Shown here one piece after another: positions 7,329-9,568 of a stretch of 9,568 bases of DNA (within the stretch, counting starts at the first letter, position 1; every line of letters begins with the position of its first letter). The translations under genes were made by a program, and so were the position numbers. This stretch comes from Bacteroidota bacterium (lineage in GTDB: Bacteria > Bacteroidota > Ignavibacteria > Kapaibacteriales > UBA2268), in the NCBI GenBank assembly GCA_027371665.1, contig DAHXMP010000310.1, positions 1 to 9,568 on the forward strand, written 5' to 3'. Below the pieces are notes generated by a model that saw nothing but the letters and a program-made list of their open reading frames with translations, was not told the DNA's origin and did not search any database.

Positions 7329-7495
7329 TTTTTATTTAAAGCAAATTTTAACCCTTAAAATTACTAAAATTTTTAAAATCTTAGTATCATAAACAAACAC
7401 ATTGCAGGTAAAATTTTAAAATAGCGTTTTTCTTTTATTGCTTTTTTTAATAATTTAACGATACTTATAACTGCTTAATAACTAAGGAGTATGCT
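7329..7495. promoter_or_regulatory. Divergent intergenic region serving two lipoprotein genes
   Basis: Both flanking genes start outward from this 167-base AT-rich spacer, so it must hold promoters for each strand. The + strand gene has a clear Shine-Dalgarno sequence at 7484-7489. Possible + strand elements TTGCTT (7438-7443) and TATAAC (7466-7471) are 22 bases apart, too far for a normal sigma-70 promoter, so no exact promoter is called. Confidence 0.4.
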
Positions 7496-8065
7496 ATGAA
7501 ACTGCTTTTCACGTTTATCATTACAATTTCTGTTTTGTTTTTATCATCATGTTCCTCGACTAAATTTGTCGAACTCGAGGATGTCCTTCATCCTGCTTCG
7601 ATGACATTGCCTGCTGACGGAAGTACGCCCATTGCTCATGAAACACCTTCACCCGATGCACTAAGAACGGTTACTTTCAGGGAAATCGGTGAAAAAGGTT
7701 CTATCAAAAAAGGCGAGTCTGTCAATTTTGTTTACCAGAGAATGGACCCAAAAGGCACTTATCTAATGTGCTCATCAAACGACGAAGGTTATGATATAAC
7801 TTTGATGAAGCTCGACCAGCCGCTCGATATTACGTTCACAAGACTTTGCCAGTCCTATATAGTTGCCACGCCACAATTGACAACGATTAATCTTGCTAAA
7901 GATGTAAGATTCGAACAAATTATCTGGACTCCACGTCCAGAAGGTACTTGGGAAGTCAGGCTCGGCAATACCGACAGGGGCTGTAAAGCCGGCTCTAACG
8001 AACGCCTGGAAAATCAAAGGACGGATGAATATAACAATAAACTAATGGAAACAAAAATGAAATAA
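7496..8065 (+). CDS. Predicted lipoprotein, 189 residues, function unknown
   Basis: The start is well supported: AAGGAG at 7484-7489 lies six bases before ATG 7496, and the first 19 residues are a lipoprotein signal peptide (MKLLFTFIITISVLFLSSC) with lipobox LSSC and Cys19 as the lipid site. The mature part has a proline-rich linker (HPASMTLPADGSTPIAHETP, 32-51), then a compact, probably beta-rich region (TVTFREIGEKGSIKKGESV, 58-76; LDITFTRLCQSYIVATP, 110-126; QIIWTPRPEGTWEVRLGN, 141-158) with three further Cys residues (92, 118, 163) that could form a disulphide in the periplasm or at the surface. The tail (NERLENQRTDEYNNKLMETKMK) is charged and probably flexible or helical. I recognise no enzyme motif. 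It stands as a single gene between a divergent promoter region and a likely weak terminator. Confidence 0.8.
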   Translation: MKLLFTFIITISVLFLSSCSSTKFVELEDVLHPASMTLPADGSTPIAHETPSPDALRTVTFREIGEKGSIKKGESVNFVYQRMDPKGTYLMCSSNDEGYDITLMKLDQPLDITFTRLCQSYIVATPQLTTINLAKDVRFEQIIWTPRPEGTWEVRLGNTDRGCKAGSNERLENQRTDEYNNKLMETKMK

Positions 8066-8090
8066 TTTTGAAGCCTTCTATTCTTGCAAT

Positions 8091-8121
8091 AGCTCTTAAT
8101 TTTAAGAATCGCTCATTTTTT
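8091..8121 (+). terminator. Possible weak intrinsic terminator after the 189-residue lipoprotein gene
   Basis: Starting 25 bases after the stop codon, TCTTAA-TT-TTAAGA (8094-8107) can pair, with outer AGC (8091-8093) and GCT (8111-8113) closing around an asymmetric bulge. The stem is followed closely by six T residues (8116-8121). The stem is A/T-rich and its loop is very tight, so strength is doubtful, but the position and T-run fit a rho-independent terminator. Confidence 0.35.
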
Positions 8122-8145
8122 CAAGGAGTGGGGAGGGATTTTTTG

Positions 8146-8182
8146 GAAAAAGACTTTTTCGAATTTCGTCTTTCGATATTCG
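8146..8182. repeat. Adjacent inverted repeats upstream of a truncated gene start
   Basis: GAAAAAG-A-CTTTTTC (8146-8160) is a perfect 7-bp inverted repeat with one central base. It shares its last base with CGAATTTCG-TCTTT-CGATATTCG (8160-8182), a 9-bp stem with one mismatch and a five-base loop. They lie 26-62 bases before the ATG at 8208, where operator or leader structures would be expected. Function is not shown. Confidence 0.4.
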
Positions 8183-8207
8183 TAATTGATTTCAAAGGGT
8201 GATTGTG

Positions 8208-8324
8208 ATGATTTTTATTAATGTTTCAGATATTCATTACCATGGTAATGAAGATAATGCAAAAATTAAAAAAATATTACAGCATACCTTCGACCATATT
8301 TGCAATTTCAATACAGCAGGTTAA
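8208..8324 (+). pseudogene. N-terminal fragment of a probable metallophosphoesterase gene
   Basis: A 38-codon reading frame starts at ATG 8208 with a good Shine-Dalgarno sequence (AAGGG at 8195-8199, eight bases upstream). It begins MIFINVSDIHYHGNEDNA, where SDIHY (7-11) matches motif I (D-x-H) of calcineurin-like metallophosphoesterases, which normally sits at the very N-terminus after a short beta strand, exactly as here. The following KIKKIL fits the first helix. From about 8277 the frame runs antisense through the last codons of the oxidoreductase gene and stops at 8322-8324, so the ~200 or more residues and remaining metal-binding motifs of a working enzyme are absent. I infer a gene cut by recombination at about 8274-8280, where the opposite gene's stop codon lies. 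Less likely, it is a real short peptide, or the match is chance. Confidence 0.45.
8233..8252. repeat. Perfect 20-bp palindrome TTCATTACCATGGTAATGAA
   Basis: The twenty bases equal their own reverse complement and are centred on CCATGG. They lie between the convergent ends of the truncated + strand reading frame, where they encode the IHYHGNE segment, and the stop of the - strand oxidoreductase. No T-run follows at a terminator-like distance in either direction: on the - strand the T-rich run comes before the palindrome. A simple intrinsic terminator is therefore not indicated. It may be a protein-binding site, a hairpin at a convergent gene end, or a product of codon choice. Confidence 0.6.
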
Positions 8325-9395
8325 TCCCGGTGATTCAATGCCGATTAAATTGACAAATCCCGGCAAACCTCTGCCGCTTTCCTCTTTTATAACGAAATCG
8401 CGGAACTCTCCGCCTTCGGTTTGAAGCTTAGGCCTTATTCCTGCCTGGTCGGGATAAATATCATCGTACCGAAGGTTTATCAGGTACTTTGAAGCGGCAC
8501 TGTAAAAATCCTTATGCAGGTTAGCCGGAACGCGGTAATCCTGTCTCCTGTTTTTCAAATATAAAACATCAGGGCCAAGTTTTATCTCTCCGCTTAGTTC
8601 GACTGTGATATGAATACCGAGGTCCCGGACATTTTTATTCGGTACGGGGTATATAAGGTGGCTAACCAAATCCCTCTTCGAGGAGACAATCCTGAAATAA
8701 TGCCCCCTGCAATAATGAAGCCTGTATCCCGCTTTTTCGACATCTATTCCAGCCATTTCGGCAACGGTATCCGAATCAAGCCCGGCGGCATTAATAATTG
8801 CCTCTGCCGATATGTGGCAGGGCATACCCGTTGGGTCCAGTATATCCAGTTCATACCCTCCGTTTATCTTAACTATGCCGTCGAGTGAATGTTTGTAAGC
8901 CATGTCACAGCCCTTTGAACGAGCATTCTCGGCAAAGCTTTCCATCAGCTTGTGCGAATCAATTATGCCCGTGTCTTTAGACCACAAAGCCGATGTGCAT
9001 TTAACATTAGGTTCGTTCTGCCTGACCTTATCGAAAGGCAGTTTGATTATACCGATTACTCCGTTTTCGACAGACCTGTTATAAATTTTATCGAGTTCAT
9101 CTTCTTCACTCTTATTGTCTGCGACAATATACTTGCCTATTCTTTTATGGGGAATATTTTTTGTCTCGCACCATTCATATAGGCTCCTGTTGCCCTTTAT
9201 GCATAGACGGGCTTTGAGTGAGTCTTTTGGATAATACAGTCCTGCATGAATTACTTCGCTGTTCCTCGAGCTGATTTCCCAACCGAAAGATGAATGACGT
9301 TCGATAACGAGTACTGACTTCCCCTTGTCGGCAAGCTTAGAGGCACAAGCCAGCCCTATAACTCCGGCTCCAATTATTACAACATCATAATCCAT
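8277..9395 (-). CDS. lhgO: FAD-dependent oxidoreductase of the L-2-hydroxyglutarate oxidase/dehydrogenase type
   Basis: Most likely oxidises L-2-hydroxyglutarate (or a similar 2-hydroxy acid) to the 2-oxo acid with FAD, passing electrons to quinone or oxygen. Seen: the dinucleotide-binding motif GAGVIG (9-14) with Glu32 at the end of the second strand, the signature SSRNSEVIHAGLYYPKDSLKA (42-62) and CIKGNRSLYEWC (65-76) typical of this branch of the DAO family, INAAGLDSD (201-209), GIHITVELSGEIKLGPD (260-276) and the C-terminal FAD-binding GIESPGLT (352-359). The 372-residue length is slightly below the ~400 usual for the family, with no motif missing. The start at ATG 9395 puts the Rossmann strand at residue 3, as expected; the Shine-Dalgarno sequence is weak. 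The gene is richer in G+C than its neighbours (31 of 60 bases in 8401-8460) and ends inside the truncated phosphoesterase frame. Substrate is by family resemblance; a glycerol-3-phosphate or other hydroxy-acid oxidase is the alternative. Confidence 0.85.
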   Translation of the reverse strand: MDYDVVIIGAGVIGLACASKLADKGKSVLVIERHSSFGWEISSRNSEVIHAGLYYPKDSLKARLCIKGNRSLYEWCETKNIPHKRIGKYIVADNKSEEDELDKIYNRSVENGVIGIIKLPFDKVRQNEPNVKCTSALWSKDTGIIDSHKLMESFAENARSKGCDMAYKHSLDGIVKINGGYELDILDPTGMPCHISAEAIINAAGLDSDTVAEMAGIDVEKAGYRLHYCRGHYFRIVSSKRDLVSHLIYPVPNKNVRDLGIHITVELSGEIKLGPDVLYLKNRRQDYRVPANLHKDFYSAASKYLINLRYDDIYPDQAGIRPKLQTEGGEFRDFVIKEESGRGLPGFVNLIGIESPGLTCCIEIANMVEGML

Positions 9396-9489
9396 ATTAA
9401 TATTCCACTTTGAATAATTCTAAAATTATGGATATTGCATGATTATAGCAATATTAAATTAATGCAGTGTGAAATTTCAATAAATAATT
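9396..9489. promoter_or_regulatory. AT-rich upstream region of the oxidoreductase gene
   Basis: About 95 bases of very AT-rich sequence upstream of the - strand start at 9395. It probably carries the promoter and leader of the oxidoreductase gene, but I see no distinct promoter boxes, operator or riboswitch fold. Confidence 0.3.
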
Positions 9490-9568
9490 TTAAAAAAATT
9501 TAAAAATCAGGCTTATATATTTTAAAGCCATAAAAGTAATCGTCAAGCCGAGAATAACTTTAATAATT
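9490..9568 (-). CDS. Possible C-terminus of a membrane protein (5' end outside window)
   Basis: On the - strand a frame is open from the window edge for about 25 codons and ends with TAA at 9490-9492. The peptide is strongly hydrophobic (KVILGLTITFMALKYISLIF), like a last transmembrane helix. It would lie 94 bases upstream of the oxidoreductase on the same strand. AT-rich sequence easily gives such frames by chance, so this is tentative; no family can be named. Confidence 0.3.
   Translation of the reverse strand, partial: IIKVILGLTITFMALKYISLIFKFF

Noticed and set aside
8610..9182. + strand reading frames of 60-92 codons opposite the oxidoreductase
   Set aside because: Shadows of the FAD enzyme's codons; no start signals or family features.
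1..9568. CRISPR array, tRNA or rRNA gene, insertion sequence ends or transposase
   Set aside because: I saw no regularly spaced direct repeats, no cloverleaf or rRNA-like stretch, and no transposase motif. The proposed junctions therefore lack an identified mobile element.

Overview
The window looks like a piece of an AT-rich genome from the Bacteroidota/Ignavibacteriota (FCB) side of the tree. The main evidence is two complete proteins that pair an N-terminal signal peptide with a C-terminal type IX secretion (T9SS) sorting domain (YPNPVSDRLYI and YPNPFNDFLELDF starts). A third, orphaned T9SS tail is also present. Two lipoproteins with clear lipoboxes and several starts without a strong Shine-Dalgarno sequence fit the same group. 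Genus and species cannot be read from the sequence.

Layout. (1) Positions 1-1547 hold the end of a restriction-modification module on the + strand: the C-terminal part of a PD-(D/E)XK endonuclease, then six bases later a complete beta-class adenine-type DNA methyltransferase. This stretch is visibly more AT-rich than the rest. (2) Directly after the methyltransferase stop, in the same frame, lies a 20-codon remnant of a T9SS sorting domain ending in TGA (1548-1610). It suggests that the module landed in, or recombined with, the 3' end of a secreted-protein gene. (3) Positions 1611-1856 are a non-coding AT-rich spacer with two tandem inverted repeats, followed by a 60-residue basic orphan protein with a good ribosome binding site (1857-2039). 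(4) Positions 2135-6439 hold two convergent T9SS cargo genes that end nine bases apart: a gingipain-like (peptidase C25-like) protein that seems to lack the usual catalytic His motif, and a GH51 alpha-L-arabinofuranosidase. A lipoprotein gene (6507-7328) lies upstream of the arabinofuranosidase on the same strand. (5) A divergent second lipoprotein occupies 7496-8065. (6) Positions 8066-8276 are rich in palindromes and contain the start of what looks like a metallophosphoesterase gene (8208 onward), with its own ribosome binding site. It is cut off where the opposite-strand gene ends. (7) Positions 8277-9395 (- strand) encode an FAD-dependent oxidoreductase of the L-2-hydroxyglutarate oxidase type, with a higher GC content than its neighbours. 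(8) The last ~170 bases are AT-rich and may hold the hydrophobic C-terminus of a further - strand gene.

Taken together this is an accessory mosaic rather than one pathway. The defence module and the oxidoreductase each abut a truncated gene remnant, which gives two candidate recombination junctions. The secreted arabinofuranosidase points to use of plant-type arabinan or arabinoxylan outside the cell. I did not find a convincing new multi-gene system; the two junctions, the altered C25-like protein and the palindromic spacers are the items most worth a second look.
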